64,000 nucleotides of DNA from Micropruina sonneratiae (GTDB lineage Bacteria > Actinomycetota > Actinomycetes > Propionibacteriales > Propionibacteriaceae): contig NZ_JAPDHX010000002.1 in the NCBI RefSeq assembly GCF_025972045.1, positions 186,001 through 250,000 on the forward strand, given 5' to 3'. The notes under the pieces were generated by a model. The model was given only the letters and a program-made list of their open reading frames with translations, was not told the DNA's origin and ran no database searches. Positions within the stretch are counted from its first letter, which is position 1. Each line of letters begins with the position of its first letter. Both the position numbers and the translations under genes were made by a program. Of the stretch, positions 46,042 to 55,281 are shown piece after piece.

Positions 46042-48453
46042 GTGGACGCCCCGTTCTGCCTGCCGCTGCAACGACTCGGTCGCCACGACCTCGAGTTGGC
46101 CGGTGGCAAGGGAGCCAACCTGGGCGAGCTGATCGCCGCCGGCTTCGACGTGCCGGAAGGCTTCGTGGTGACCACCGCCGCCTACTACTCGGCGGTGGGT
46201 CCCGGCCCGCACAGCTTTGCGGCGGTGGGGCGGCTGGCAGTGCCCGGGGCGCTCGCGCAGGCGATCGCCGACGGCTACGCGTCGCTGGGTGCCGGGCCGG
46301 TCGCGGTGCGTTCCAGCGCCACCGCCGAAGACCTGCCCGGCGCGGCCTTCGCCGGACAGCAGGAGACCTACCTCAACGTGCAGGGCGAGGCGGCGGTGAT
46401 CACCGCCGTGCGCGACTGCTGGGCGTCGCTGTGGGGCGAGCGGGCGATCGCCTACCGCGCCAGACTCGGCCTCGATGAGAGCACCGTCGCCATCGCGGTC
46501 GTGGTGCAGCGCATGGTCGACGCCGATCTCGCCGGCGTGATGTTCACCGCCGACCCGGTCACGGGGCGCCGCGACCACGTGGTGATCGATGCCAGCCCCG
46601 GCCTGGGCGAGGCGGTCGTCTCGGGCCTGGTCACCCCCGATCATGCGGTGCTGGACGCCGACAACCGGGTGATCAGCCAGCGGGCGGGCGGTCGCGAGGT
46701 GACGATCCGCGCGGCCTGGGGCGGTGGCACGGTCACCGACGAGAACGCCGGTGGAGCGGGAGGTGCGCCGAGCGATGGGCAACTCGCCCGGCTGGCTGAT
46801 CTCGGACGCCGCATCGCGACCCATTTCGGCGGCCCGCAGGACGTGGAGTGGGCGATCGAGGGGGAGCGGATCGCGATCGTGCAGGCACGGCCGATGACCG
46901 CCCTGCCGCCCGCGCCGGTGCCACTGAACGCCGTGCAGCGCTTCGTCGGGCCCGTCATTCTCGAGCTTCTGCCGCGCCGTCCCCACCCGTTGGAGCTTTC
47001 GGCCTGGAGCCGCAGCATCGGCCGCCACGTGGAGGGGCTCGTCGACGGACTGGTCGGTGGCCACGTCGACTTCAACGACGTGGCGGTCACCACCGACGAG
47101 GTGATGGCCAGCTATGTGCCGCCCGACCCGCACCCGACCGCACGAACCCCGTTGCGGCTGCTGCGCACCCTGTGGCGCACCCGCCGCGACCCGCGCGCCT
47201 GGCGCGACGACCCCGCCTATCGGCGCTTCGACGCCGACGCAGGCACCCTGGCCGCACTCGACGTCGCCGGCGCCGAGTGGGCCGAGTTGCTCGCCGTGCC
47301 GGCCCGGGCGTCCGCCCTGGTGGACCTGATGACCGAGCTACGGGTGGGCTACCTGCCGGGTGCGGTCGGCGCGATGCTGCGGCTACGGCTGCTGCTGGCG
47401 GTGCTGCGTCGCAGTGAGCTGTTCGGCGCCCTGATCCTGGAACTGCCCACCATGACCGACCGGGCGAACGGCACGCTGGCGCTGATCGCCGATCAGCTCC
47501 GCGGGCTGCCCGACCTCGCCGAAAGGCTGGCCGGCCTGAGCCCGGCCGCCGCCCTCGAGGCGATCCGCCGCGACCCCGACGCCGTGGACGTCCGGGAGCG
47601 GCTCGAGGCGTTCCTCCTCCGCTATGGGCACCGCGAGACCGGTAGCGTGCTGCTGCTGCGCGACCCGAGCTGGGCCGACGAGCCGACCACGGTGATGGCC
47701 CTCATCCAGCTGCTGCTGGCGAGTCCCGACAAGACCGGGACGCCGCCGTTCGCACCGGCGCTGGCTCGACTGCTCCATGACCCGGTGCTCACCGCGACCC
47801 GCAGCGCCGACTGGGTCGGACGGCTGGTTACCAGGGCGTCCGCCGGGGTGCAGGTGCGTGAGGACACCCACTTCGAGGTCACCCGGGCGATGCCGCCGGT
47901 GCGGCACGCCTGCGTCGAGGCCGGACGCCGGCTGGCCGCAGCCGGGGCGATCGACCAGGCCGATGACGTGTGGTTCCTCACCCTCGAGGAGTTGCGCTCG
48001 GTGCCCGACCCCGACCGCGCCGGCGGCGCCCGGCTGCGCGAGGCGATCGGACGCCGCCGCGCACTCTGGCAGGAGCTCGCCGGGGCGCCGCTGATCGCCA
48101 CCGCCACGCTGTACCCGGAGCGCGACGACTCCGACGCGCTGGTCACCGGGGTGGCCGGCGGGGGAGGAGTGGCGGAGGGTCCGGTACGGGTGATCCACTC
48201 CCCGGCCGGTTTCGGTGCGCTGCGGCCCGGCGAGGTGCTGGTCTGTCCGGCCACCAACCCGTCGTGGACCCCGCTGTTCTCCCGTGCGGGCGCCGTGGTG
48301 GTCGACCACGGCGGTATCGCCTCCCATGCCGCGATCGTGGCGCGCGAATACGGCATTCCGGCCGTGATGGGGACCGGCACCGGCACCGGCGTGTTGCGCG
48401 ATGGCGTCCGGGTCAGGGTCGACGGCGACCGGGGCCGGGTGACCCCGGCCTGA
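46042..48453 (+). CDS. PEP-synthase-like dikinase, close to rifamycin phosphotransferase
   Basis: 803 residues. The N-terminal ATP-grasp domain has LAGGKGANLGELIAAGFDVP, VAVRSSATAEDLPGAAFAGQ and GVMFTADPVTGRRD. A helical middle (about 310-690) follows. The C-terminal phosphohistidine swivelling domain carries H762 in HGGIASHAAIVAREYGIPAV. True PEP synthase adds a C-terminal PEP-binding barrel; it is missing here, and the middle domain takes its place, as in rifamycin phosphotransferase (Rph), which moves the beta-phosphate of ATP to rifamycin. The actual acceptor may be something else. It is leaderless and not obviously part of a cluster. Confidence 0.8.
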   Translation: MDAPFCLPLQRLGRHDLELAGGKGANLGELIAAGFDVPEGFVVTTAAYYSAVGPGPHSFAAVGRLAVPGALAQAIADGYASLGAGPVAVRSSATAEDLPGAAFAGQQETYLNVQGEAAVITAVRDCWASLWGERAIAYRARLGLDESTVAIAVVVQRMVDADLAGVMFTADPVTGRRDHVVIDASPGLGEAVVSGLVTPDHAVLDADNRVISQRAGGREVTIRAAWGGGTVTDENAGGAGGAPSDGQLARLADLGRRIATHFGGPQDVEWAIEGERIAIVQARPMTALPPAPVPLNAVQRFVGPVILELLPRRPHPLELSAWSRSIGRHVEGLVDGLVGGHVDFNDVAVTTDEVMASYVPPDPHPTARTPLRLLRTLWRTRRDPRAWRDDPAYRRFDADAGTLAALDVAGAEWAELLAVPARASALVDLMTELRVGYLPGAVGAMLRLRLLLAVLRRSELFGALILELPTMTDRANGTLALIADQLRGLPDLAERLAGLSPAAALEAIRRDPDAVDVRERLEAFLLRYGHRETGSVLLLRDPSWADEPTTVMALIQLLLASPDKTGTPPFAPALARLLHDPVLTATRSADWVGRLVTRASAGVQVREDTHFEVTRAMPPVRHACVEAGRRLAAAGAIDQADDVWFLTLEELRSVPDPDRAGGARLREAIGRRRALWQELAGAPLIATATLYPERDDSDALVTGVAGGGGVAEGPVRVIHSPAGFGALRPGEVLVCPATNPSWTPLFSRAGAVVVDHGGIASHAAIVAREYGIPAVMGTGTGTGVLRDGVRVRVDGDRGRVTPA

Positions 48454-48505
48454 TCGTGCTCGTGGGACGCCGCGCGGCTTTCCCCCCGGACAACTGACAG
48501 ATCAC

Positions 48506-48511
48506 TAGAGT
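48506..48511 (+). promoter_or_regulatory. -10 box for the serine hydrolase gene
   Basis: TAGAGT in an AT-richer patch, 82 nt before GTG 48594. The same hexamer precedes trpB. The leader ends with GAGAGGA before the start. Confidence 0.45.
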
Positions 48512-48593
48512 CGGGAGACGAAGACCCCGGCCGTGCCGGCTCACACAGCCGTGAGCGCCTCCCGGCGGCCGGGACCCGATGAGAGGACTGGTT

Positions 48594-49853
48594 GTGAGTT
48601 CAGAGTTGATCACCCAGGCGGAGCCCGAAGAGGTTGGCGTCTCCAGCGCGTACCTGGCCAACATCGACGCCCTGCAGAAGCGCTACCTGGCCGAGAACGC
48701 CTACCAGGGCTCGGTGGTGCTTGTCGCCCGGCACGGCAAGGTCTGCTATTTCAAGGCCTTCGGCGATGCCGACGACGACGTGCCGATGGCCACCGACTCG
48801 GTCTTCCGGCTCGCGTCCATGTCGAAGGTGGTCGCCGCCGTCGCGGTGCTGCAGCAGTTCGAGCGCGGCCTGATCGCGCTGCACGAGCCGATCTCGACCT
48901 ACCTGCCGGAGTTCGCCGACACCAAGGTCGCGGTCGTGAAGGACTGGGCGGTCACCCAGCTGCGGACGGCGTCGCGGGAGATCACCGTGCACGACCTGCT
49001 CACTATGACTGCCGGGATGACCAACACCTGGTGGCACGGACTGTTCGAGCCGCCGATCTACCACGTGGTGCCGAAGCTGTACCACGAGGCCGGGCTGGTC
49101 GACGACCTGAACACCCCGCCGACCACGCTGGAGGAGAACACCAAGCTGATCGCCTCCTTACCGCTGATCGCCGACCCGGGGACGATGTTCGACTACTCGA
49201 ACAACTCCGTCGACGTGCTCTGCCGGCTGGTCGAGGTCGTCTCCGGGCTCGACTTCAACAGCTACCTGCAGCAGAACATCTTCACGCCGCTGCAGATGAA
49301 CGAGACGTGGTTCTTCCCGCCCGAGGAGGTCTGGGGCCGGATCGCCGCGGTGTACTGGGCCGGACGCCGCGAGAAGCAGACCGAGGCGTCCCCGCTCGGG
49401 TTGGGCATGCTCGGCCCGCAGTACACCTTCAGCGAGCACAAGACCCTGTTCAGCGGTGCGGGCGGCCTGCACGGCACCACCGCCGACTATTTCCGATTCG
49501 CCCAAATGCTGCTCAACAACGGCGAACTCGAGGGCGTCCGCGTGCTCAGCCCGGCCTCGGTGCGGCTGATGACCACCAACCAGATCGGCGACCTGAGCAA
49601 CTGGCAGCTGACCCAGAACAAGTGGGGCTACATGGTCGACATCCAGGAGGGCGAGAACGCGCCGGCCGGATCGATCCACTACCTGGGAGGTCCCGGCGCC
49701 TACTCGTGGCAGGGATTCTTCTCCACCAAGTTCGTCAACAACCCACGCTTGGACACCACGATCCTGACCATGTCCACCCCGGGCTTCGACGGGGCCCTAC
49801 CGCACAACCTCCGACTGGTCGCGGCAGCCACGGCGGCGGTGGTCGGCGACTGA
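48594..49853 (+). CDS. beta-lactamase-family serine hydrolase (esterase/DD-peptidase-like)
   Basis: 419 residues of the class C beta-lactamase/penicillin-binding fold. The SxxK motif is SMSK (S75, K78), the YxN motif is DYSNNS, and a late HYLGGPGAYSWQG stands where KTG/HxG usually lies. There is no signal peptide, so it is likely cytoplasmic, which fits the esterase or peptidase members better than an antibiotic-destroying enzyme. GTG 48594 has GAGAGGA about 8 nt upstream and is preferred over the ATG at 48579. It is a single-gene unit followed by a large palindrome. Confidence 0.85.
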   Translation: MSSELITQAEPEEVGVSSAYLANIDALQKRYLAENAYQGSVVLVARHGKVCYFKAFGDADDDVPMATDSVFRLASMSKVVAAVAVLQQFERGLIALHEPISTYLPEFADTKVAVVKDWAVTQLRTASREITVHDLLTMTAGMTNTWWHGLFEPPIYHVVPKLYHEAGLVDDLNTPPTTLEENTKLIASLPLIADPGTMFDYSNNSVDVLCRLVEVVSGLDFNSYLQQNIFTPLQMNETWFFPPEEVWGRIAAVYWAGRREKQTEASPLGLGMLGPQYTFSEHKTLFSGAGGLHGTTADYFRFAQMLLNNGELEGVRVLSPASVRLMTTNQIGDLSNWQLTQNKWGYMVDIQEGENAPAGSIHYLGGPGAYSWQGFFSTKFVNNPRLDTTILTMSTPGFDGALPHNLRLVAAATAAVVGD

Positions 49854-49879
49854 CCCCAGCCCCGCCCCGACTTCTGACA

Positions 49880-49938
49880 GCTCGCCCAACTACCGAGCGC
49901 ACCGCCAAGGTTGGCGAGCCCTCGGTAGTTGGGCGAGC
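49880..49938. repeat. 59-nt nested palindrome, 18-bp perfect outer stem
   Basis: GCTCGCCCAACTACCGAG (49880-49897) and CTCGGTAGTTGGGCGAGC (49921-49938) are perfect complements. The 23-nt loop holds a second perfect stem, CGCCAA / TTGGCG (49903-49916). It lies between the serine hydrolase and dnaE. It could be a terminator without a T-tract, or a binding site or cruciform. Confidence 0.85.
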
Positions 49939-50102
49939 GCCATGTTCGGGGGGCGGACGCCGCGACACGCCGGGGCCGCAACCACGTCCCGTCGTGTCGC
50001 CGGGAAGCACCGGCGCGGAGGGTTAGGGTGGGTCCTCTCCGCTGGACTTCCCCCTGGCGAATCCGCCCGCTGACACGCGACGCATGGAGGTCGAAACCGC
50101 CG

Positions 50103-53100
50103 ATGGCCGATGGGTTCGTGCATCTGCACTGCCACTCCGAGTACTCGATGCTCGATGGCGCGGCGCGACTCAAGGATCTCGTCAGCGGGTGCGAGCAGAT
50201 GGGCATGCCGGCGCTGGCCGTCACCGACCACGGCAATCTGTTCGGCGCCTACGAGTGGTACAAGGTCGCCAAGGGCAGTGCGGTGAAGCCGATCATCGGC
50301 CTCGAGGCGTACCTCACCCCCAAGACGCACCGCAGCGAGCGCAAGCGCGTCCAGTTCGGCGACGGCACCGGTGACGATGTGGCGTCCAAGGGCGCGTACA
50401 CGCACATGACGATGTGGGCAGAGAACGCCGACGGGATGCACAACCTGTTCCGGCTCAGCTCGATGAGCTCGCTGGAGGGCTTCTTCTACAAGCCCCGCGC
50501 CGACCGCGAACTGCTGCACCGCTACGGCAAGGGCATTCTTGCCACCACCGGCTGCCCGTCCGGTGAGGTGCAGACCTACCTGCGGCTGGGTCAGTACCAG
50601 CAGGCGCTGGAGTCGGCGGCCGAGTTCCGCGACATCTTCGGCGCCGGCAACTTCTACTGCGAGCTGATGGACCACGGCCTCGACATCGAACGCCGCGTCC
50701 GCCACGACCTGCTCCGCATCGCCAAGGACCTCAAGCTGCCGCTGGTGGCCACCAACGACCTGCACTACGTGCACGCCGAGGACGCCGAGGCGCACGACAC
50801 CCTGCTGTGCGTGTCGTCAGGCTCCAACCGCGACACCCCCAACCGGTTCAAGTTCGACGGCAACGGCTACTACCTCAAGAGCCCCGCCGAGATGCGCAGG
50901 ATCTGGGCCGAACTGCCCGAGGCGTGCGACAACACCCTCGCCATCGCCGAGCGCTGCAGCACCCACTTCGACGAGGGCACCGGCACGTTCATGGCGCAGT
51001 TCCCGGTGCCGGCCGGCGAAACCGAGCAGTCCTGGTTCGCCAAGGAGGTGCGCCGCGGGCTCGAGGTACGGTTCCCCGAGGGGGTGCCCAGCTACGCCAC
51101 CGAGCAGGCCGAGTTCGAGACCCGGGTCATCACCGACAAGGGTTACTGCGGGTACTTCCTGGTCGTGGCCGACTTCATCAACTGGGCCAAGAACAACGGC
51201 ATCCGGGTGGGCCCGGGTCGCGGATCGGGCGCCGGCTCGATGTGCGCCTATGCGCTGCGGATCACCGACCTCGACCCGGTACCGCACGGGCTGATCTTCG
51301 AACGGTTCCTCAACCCCGAACGCCCCTCGATGCCCGACTTCGACATCGACTTCGACGAGCGCCGCCGGGGCGAGGTGATCCGCTACGTCACCGAGAAGTA
51401 CGGCGACGACCACGTCTGCCAGATCGTCACCTACGGCACCATCAAGGCCAAGCAGGCGATCAAGGACGCCGGCCGCGTCCTGGGCAAGCCGTTCGGGCTG
51501 GGCGAGAAGATCACCAAGGCCTACACCCCGCCGGTGATGGGCAAGGACGTCCCGCTGCCGGAGGTGTTCAATCCCGAGCACGCCCGCTACGCCGAGGGCG
51601 GCGAGTTCCGTGCACTCTACGAGTCCGACCCCGAGGTGCAGGAGGTGGTCGACACCGCCCGTGGCATCGAGGGGCTGAAGCGCCAGTGGGGCGTCCACGC
51701 CGCCGGCGTCATCATGAGCTCGGCGCCACTGCTCGACGTCGTCCCGATCATGAAGCGGGAATCCGACGGCCAGATCATCACCCAGTTCGACTACCCGAGC
51801 TGCGAGGCGCTCGGCCTGGTCAAGATGGACTTCCTGGGCCTGCGCAACTTGACCATCCTCGACGATGCGATCGCCAACGTGAAGGCCAATCGGGGCATCG
51901 ACATCGACCTCGACGAACTCAGCAAGGATCCGACCGATCCGGACACCTACCGGCTGCTGGCCACCGGCGACACCCTCGGCATCTTCCAGCTCGATGGGGG
52001 CGGCATGCGGGTGCTGCTGCGGCAGATGCAGCCGGATAACTTCGAGGACATCTCGGCGGCACTTGCGCTGTACCGGCCCGGCCCGATGGGCGCCAACAGC
52101 CACACCAACTACGCGCTGCGCAAGACCGGCAAGCAGCCGATCACCGCGATCCACCCCGAGCTGGCCGAGCCGCTGGCCGAGATCCTCGACCTGACCTACG
52201 GCCTGATCGTCTACCAGGAGCAGGTACAGCAGATCGCGGTGAAGGTGGCCAACTACACCCTGGGCGCCGCCGACCAGCTGCGCCGGGCGATGGGCAAGAA
52301 GAAGAAGGAGGTGCTGGACGCCGAATTCGTCAACTTCGAGGGCGGCATGCAGGCCAACGGATTCTCCGCCGGTGCGATCAAGTCCCTGTGGGACATCCTG
52401 GTCCCCTTCTCCGACTACGCCTTCAACAAGGCGCACACCGCCGCCTACGGGCTGATCTCGTACTGGACGGCCTACCTCAAGGCGAACTATCCGGCCGAGT
52501 ACATGGCCGCGCTGCTCGAGTCGGTGAAGAACGACAAGGACAAGTCCGCGGTCTACCTGGCGGAGTGTCGGCGGATGGGCATCAAGGTCCTGCCGCCCGA
52601 CGTGAACTCCTCGGAGGGGCGGTTCACCCCGGTCGGAACCGACATCCGTTACGGGCTCGCCGCCATCCGCAACGTCGGCGACAACGTGGTGAACGGCATC
52701 GTCGGGGGCCGCGAGACGAACGGGCCGGCGTCCGACTTCAACGAGTTCCTGTCCAACGTGCCGCTCGTGGTGTGCAACAAGCGGGTCATCGAGTCGCTGA
52801 TCAAGGCCGGCGCGTTCGACTCGCTGGGGCACACCCGCCGTTCGTTGATGGAGTGCTACGAGCAGAAGGTCGACGAGGTGATCGACCTCAAGCGCAACCA
52901 GGCGAACGGCCAGGACGACCTGTTCGGCGACTTCGGTGAGGGGGAGGCGCTGGTCAGCTCGCCGATCCCCGAGGTGGAGGAGTGGGAGAAGCGCGTCCGG
53001 CTGGCGTTCGAGCGCGAGATGCTGGGCCTGTACGTGTCCGATCACCCCCTGCTCGGGTTGGAGCACGTGCTGCTCGCCAACCGGGAGCACTCCATCGGCC

Positions 53101-53621
53101 AGATCGTCGCCGAGGACGGGCCGCGCGACATGCCGACCAGCATCGCCGGCATGATCACCCAGGTCACCCGCAAGCAGACCAGGAACGGCGACCTGTGGGC
53201 GATCGTCTCGGTCGAGGATCTTGAGGCCTCCATCGAGGTGCTGCTGTTCCCGAAGGTGTACCAGCAGGTTGCGCTCTCGCTCGCCACCGACACCATCGTG
53301 CGGATCAAGGGCCGGATCGTCGACAAGGACGAAGGCGTCGAGGTGCGCGGCTCGGACGTCACGTTCCCCGACGTGTCCGAAGGCCCGTCCGGGCCGGTGG
53401 TGATCTCACTGCCCGCCGCCCGCTGCACCCCGGCGGTGGTGCAACAGCTGCGCACCGTACTGACCAACCACCCGGGGGCTACGGAGGTTCGGGTGCGGCT
53501 CACCACCTCGAGCAACCGGACGACCGTGTGGAAGCTCGAGGAGACCCTGCGGGTGCTGCCGTCCCCGCCGCTGATGGCCGACCTGAAGGCTCTGCTGGGT
53601 CCGTCGTGCGTCAGCGTCTAG
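50103..53621 (+). CDS. dnaE: DNA polymerase III alpha subunit
   Basis: Replicative polymerase. 1172 residues: N-terminal PHP domain with FVHLHCHSEYSMLDGAA and intact metal-binding histidines (proofreading type in actinobacterial DnaE1), then the palm with catalytic aspartates in PDFDIDFDERRR (near residue 410-416). The fingers with YGLIVYQEQVQQIA and KAHTAAYGLISYWTAYLK follow. The C-terminal part has helix-hairpin-helix and OB folds (LYVSDHPLLGLEH, DLWAIVSVEDLEASIEVLLF). It is full length. GGAGG lies about 13 nt before ATG 50103; the GTG and ATG codons further up give no family residues. Confidence 0.95.
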   Translation: MADGFVHLHCHSEYSMLDGAARLKDLVSGCEQMGMPALAVTDHGNLFGAYEWYKVAKGSAVKPIIGLEAYLTPKTHRSERKRVQFGDGTGDDVASKGAYTHMTMWAENADGMHNLFRLSSMSSLEGFFYKPRADRELLHRYGKGILATTGCPSGEVQTYLRLGQYQQALESAAEFRDIFGAGNFYCELMDHGLDIERRVRHDLLRIAKDLKLPLVATNDLHYVHAEDAEAHDTLLCVSSGSNRDTPNRFKFDGNGYYLKSPAEMRRIWAELPEACDNTLAIAERCSTHFDEGTGTFMAQFPVPAGETEQSWFAKEVRRGLEVRFPEGVPSYATEQAEFETRVITDKGYCGYFLVVADFINWAKNNGIRVGPGRGSGAGSMCAYALRITDLDPVPHGLIFERFLNPERPSMPDFDIDFDERRRGEVIRYVTEKYGDDHVCQIVTYGTIKAKQAIKDAGRVLGKPFGLGEKITKAYTPPVMGKDVPLPEVFNPEHARYAEGGEFRALYESDPEVQEVVDTARGIEGLKRQWGVHAAGVIMSSAPLLDVVPIMKRESDGQIITQFDYPSCEALGLVKMDFLGLRNLTILDDAIANVKANRGIDIDLDELSKDPTDPDTYRLLATGDTLGIFQLDGGGMRVLLRQMQPDNFEDISAALALYRPGPMGANSHTNYALRKTGKQPITAIHPELAEPLAEILDLTYGLIVYQEQVQQIAVKVANYTLGAADQLRRAMGKKKKEVLDAEFVNFEGGMQANGFSAGAIKSLWDILVPFSDYAFNKAHTAAYGLISYWTAYLKANYPAEYMAALLESVKNDKDKSAVYLAECRRMGIKVLPPDVNSSEGRFTPVGTDIRYGLAAIRNVGDNVVNGIVGGRETNGPASDFNEFLSNVPLVVCNKRVIESLIKAGAFDSLGHTRRSLMECYEQKVDEVIDLKRNQANGQDDLFGDFGEGEALVSSPIPEVEEWEKRVRLAFEREMLGLYVSDHPLLGLEHVLLANREHSIGQIVAEDGPRDMPTSIAGMITQVTRKQTRNGDLWAIVSVEDLEASIEVLLFPKVYQQVALSLATDTIVRIKGRIVDKDEGVEVRGSDVTFPDVSEGPSGPVVISLPAARCTPAVVQQLRTVLTNHPGATEVRVRLTTSSNRTTVWKLEETLRVLPSPPLMADLKALLGPSCVSV

Positions 53622-53625
53622 CCAC

Positions 53626-53631
53626 TACTGT
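53626..53631 (+). promoter_or_regulatory. -10 box for the 53638 gene (leaderless)
   Basis: TACTGT lies 6 nt before GTG 53638, within 17 bp of the dnaE stop. Confidence 0.5.
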
Positions 53632-53637
53632 GGGGGC

Positions 53638-54288
53638 GTGACCAGCGCCCCGACCCCTGCGACCGACGACATCGAGACGATGCCGAGCCGCAGTACCGAC
53701 CTGGTTTCGGCGGCCATCTTCGCCGGCGCCGCGCTGATCGCCGGCATGGCCGCGGCGGTGTTGTGGCGGCTGGTGGTGCGGCTGCCCAGCTACGAGGTGC
53801 AGGCCGACGGCTCGGCGAGTGTCACCGAACGGGCCCTGACGGAGTTCTTCGCCGGGGACGCCTGGTACGTCGTGATCGGCGTGGTGGTGGGCGCCGGCCT
53901 GGGCGTCGCGACCTGGCGGCGGTTCAAGTCGATCGGCTGGCCGTCGGCGTTCCTGGCCGCCGGCCTGGGGGTGATCGCCGGGCTGGTGTGCTGGCAGCTG
54001 GGACAGCTGCTCGACGGCGCCCCGTTCGACGAGCGGCTGGCCGCCGCGCAGCCCGGGGACTCGGTGCCGATCGCCCTGGCCCTTCGGTCGCCGTCCGCGC
54101 TGGCGGTGTGGGCGTTCGCGGCGGTCACCCCGATCCTGCTCGGCTCGGCCCTCGGTCCGGACGAGGAGGCCGTGGCCCGGCAACCACGCTCGCGGCACCG
54201 CGCCGTGCCAAGCGAACCCGTCCAGCCCGACGAGGTCGTGGACGAGCGCGGCGTCGTCCGCACCGACGAAAGGGCGGGCAGCCAGTGA
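53638..54288 (+). CDS. membrane protein (DUF2567-like)
   Basis: 216 residues with four predicted helices: two N-terminal (about 25-46 and 75-95), one at about 105-122 and one at about 155-172. An extracytoplasmic loop (SYEVQADGSASVTERALTEF) and a charged C-terminal tail are present. It resembles an actinobacterial DUF2567-type family of unknown function, though the assignment is from general layout only. The stop overlaps the CHAD gene by 4 nt, so the two are cotranscribed. Confidence 0.7.
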   Translation: MTSAPTPATDDIETMPSRSTDLVSAAIFAGAALIAGMAAAVLWRLVVRLPSYEVQADGSASVTERALTEFFAGDAWYVVIGVVVGAGLGVATWRRFKSIGWPSAFLAAGLGVIAGLVCWQLGQLLDGAPFDERLAAAQPGDSVPIALALRSPSALAVWAFAAVTPILLGSALGPDEEAVARQPRSRHRAVPSEPVQPDEVVDERGVVRTDERAGSQ

Positions 54289-55166
54289 GCGCCGGTTCCG
54301 TGCCGCCTGCGGCGTCGGTCGTGCTCGACTATCTGCGGGCGCAGGCCGAGGTGATGGCCGAACGGGCCGACGACGTCCGCACCGACACACCGGACGCCGT
54401 GCACCGCAGCCGCGTTGCCACCCGCCGCGCACGCAGCGCGTTGCGCACCTTCGCGTCGCTGTTCTCCGCCAAGCGGGTCCGGCTGCTGCGTACCGAACTG
54501 GCCTGGCACGCCGACCAACTGGGGGCCCCCCGCGACGCCGAGGTGCTGGCCGAGCGGCTCCAGGGCCTGCTCGATCAACTGCCGGCCGGCCAGGTGACGC
54601 TGCCGGCCAGGGCGCGGCTGACGGACAACCTGACGCAGGTGCACGCCACCGGGCACCGGGCGTTGGTGGCGTCCATGGATTCCCCGCGCTACACCGATCT
54701 ACGCGAACAGTTCGACCGATTCCTCGCCGAGCCGCCGATCCGGTCGTCGCAGGCGGACGCCGGCCTCGACGTCCTCGCGTCGCTGCTCGCCCGCTGCGTG
54801 ACCCGCGTGCGCCGCAAGGAGGCCAGAGCAGCGGCCTCGGGGGACGACCCGCACCGCTGGCACGAGGTTCGGAAGGCCGCCAAGGCGGCCCGCTACTGCT
54901 CGGAGGCGCTGCTGCCCGCGTTCGGGCAACCGGCGCGACAGCTCGCCCAGGCCTGGGAGCAGGTCACCGAGGCGTTGGGCGAACTGCAGGACACGGTGGT
55001 CGCCGAGGCGTACCTGGGCACCGAAGCCGCCCGGGCCCGTGAGGCCCGCGAGTCGGCCGACACCTTCCTGGCGATGATCTCGGCCGAGCTGCGGCTGCGC
55101 GACGATGCGCTCGAACGCGGACGCACCGCGCTGCAGCAAGCGCTGGCGCTGCCACCACTGAGCTGA
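54285..55166 (+). CDS. CHAD-domain protein (polyphosphate-binding fold)
   Basis: 293 residues. A helical CHAD domain with the conserved histidine/basic pattern DAVHRSRVATRRARSALRTF in the first half, repeated as WHEVRKAAKAARYCSEAL in the second. CHAD domains bind inorganic polyphosphate through these basic faces. There is no attached CYTH (triphosphatase) domain, so it probably binds rather than cleaves. GTG 54285 overlaps the membrane protein gene. A PPK2 gene lies 6 kb away, which suggests a polyphosphate link. Confidence 0.88.
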   Translation: MSAGSVPPAASVVLDYLRAQAEVMAERADDVRTDTPDAVHRSRVATRRARSALRTFASLFSAKRVRLLRTELAWHADQLGAPRDAEVLAERLQGLLDQLPAGQVTLPARARLTDNLTQVHATGHRALVASMDSPRYTDLREQFDRFLAEPPIRSSQADAGLDVLASLLARCVTRVRRKEARAAASGDDPHRWHEVRKAAKAARYCSEALLPAFGQPARQLAQAWEQVTEALGELQDTVVAEAYLGTEAARAREARESADTFLAMISAELRLRDDALERGRTALQQALALPPLS

Positions 55167-55207
55167 TCGCCGCTACCGCAGCATCCCTCGACCGACGTCG
55201 CGCGCGT

Positions 55208-55249
55208 CCGGACACGTTGCGTGCGGCACAACAGCCGCAATGTGTCCGG
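55208..55249. terminator. hairpin between convergent CHAD gene and the broken phosphoesterase
   Basis: CCGGACACGTTGCG (55208-55221) and CGCAATGTGTCCGG (55236-55249) pair with one G-T wobble. The central TGCGGC / GCCGCA offers an alternative fold. It is placed as a shared terminator. Confidence 0.6.
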
Positions 55250-55281
55250 CGGCGCGCAACCTCGGTAGCAGCGTTCCGGCC

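Noticed and set aside
48594-49853. Serine hydrolase as a secreted beta-lactamase
   Set aside because: It has no signal peptide, and the third motif is not a clear KTG, so antibiotic hydrolysis is not supported.
50817-53090. A 757-codon minus-strand frame opposite dnaE
   Set aside because: Shadow of dnaE codon bias with no start signals or domains.
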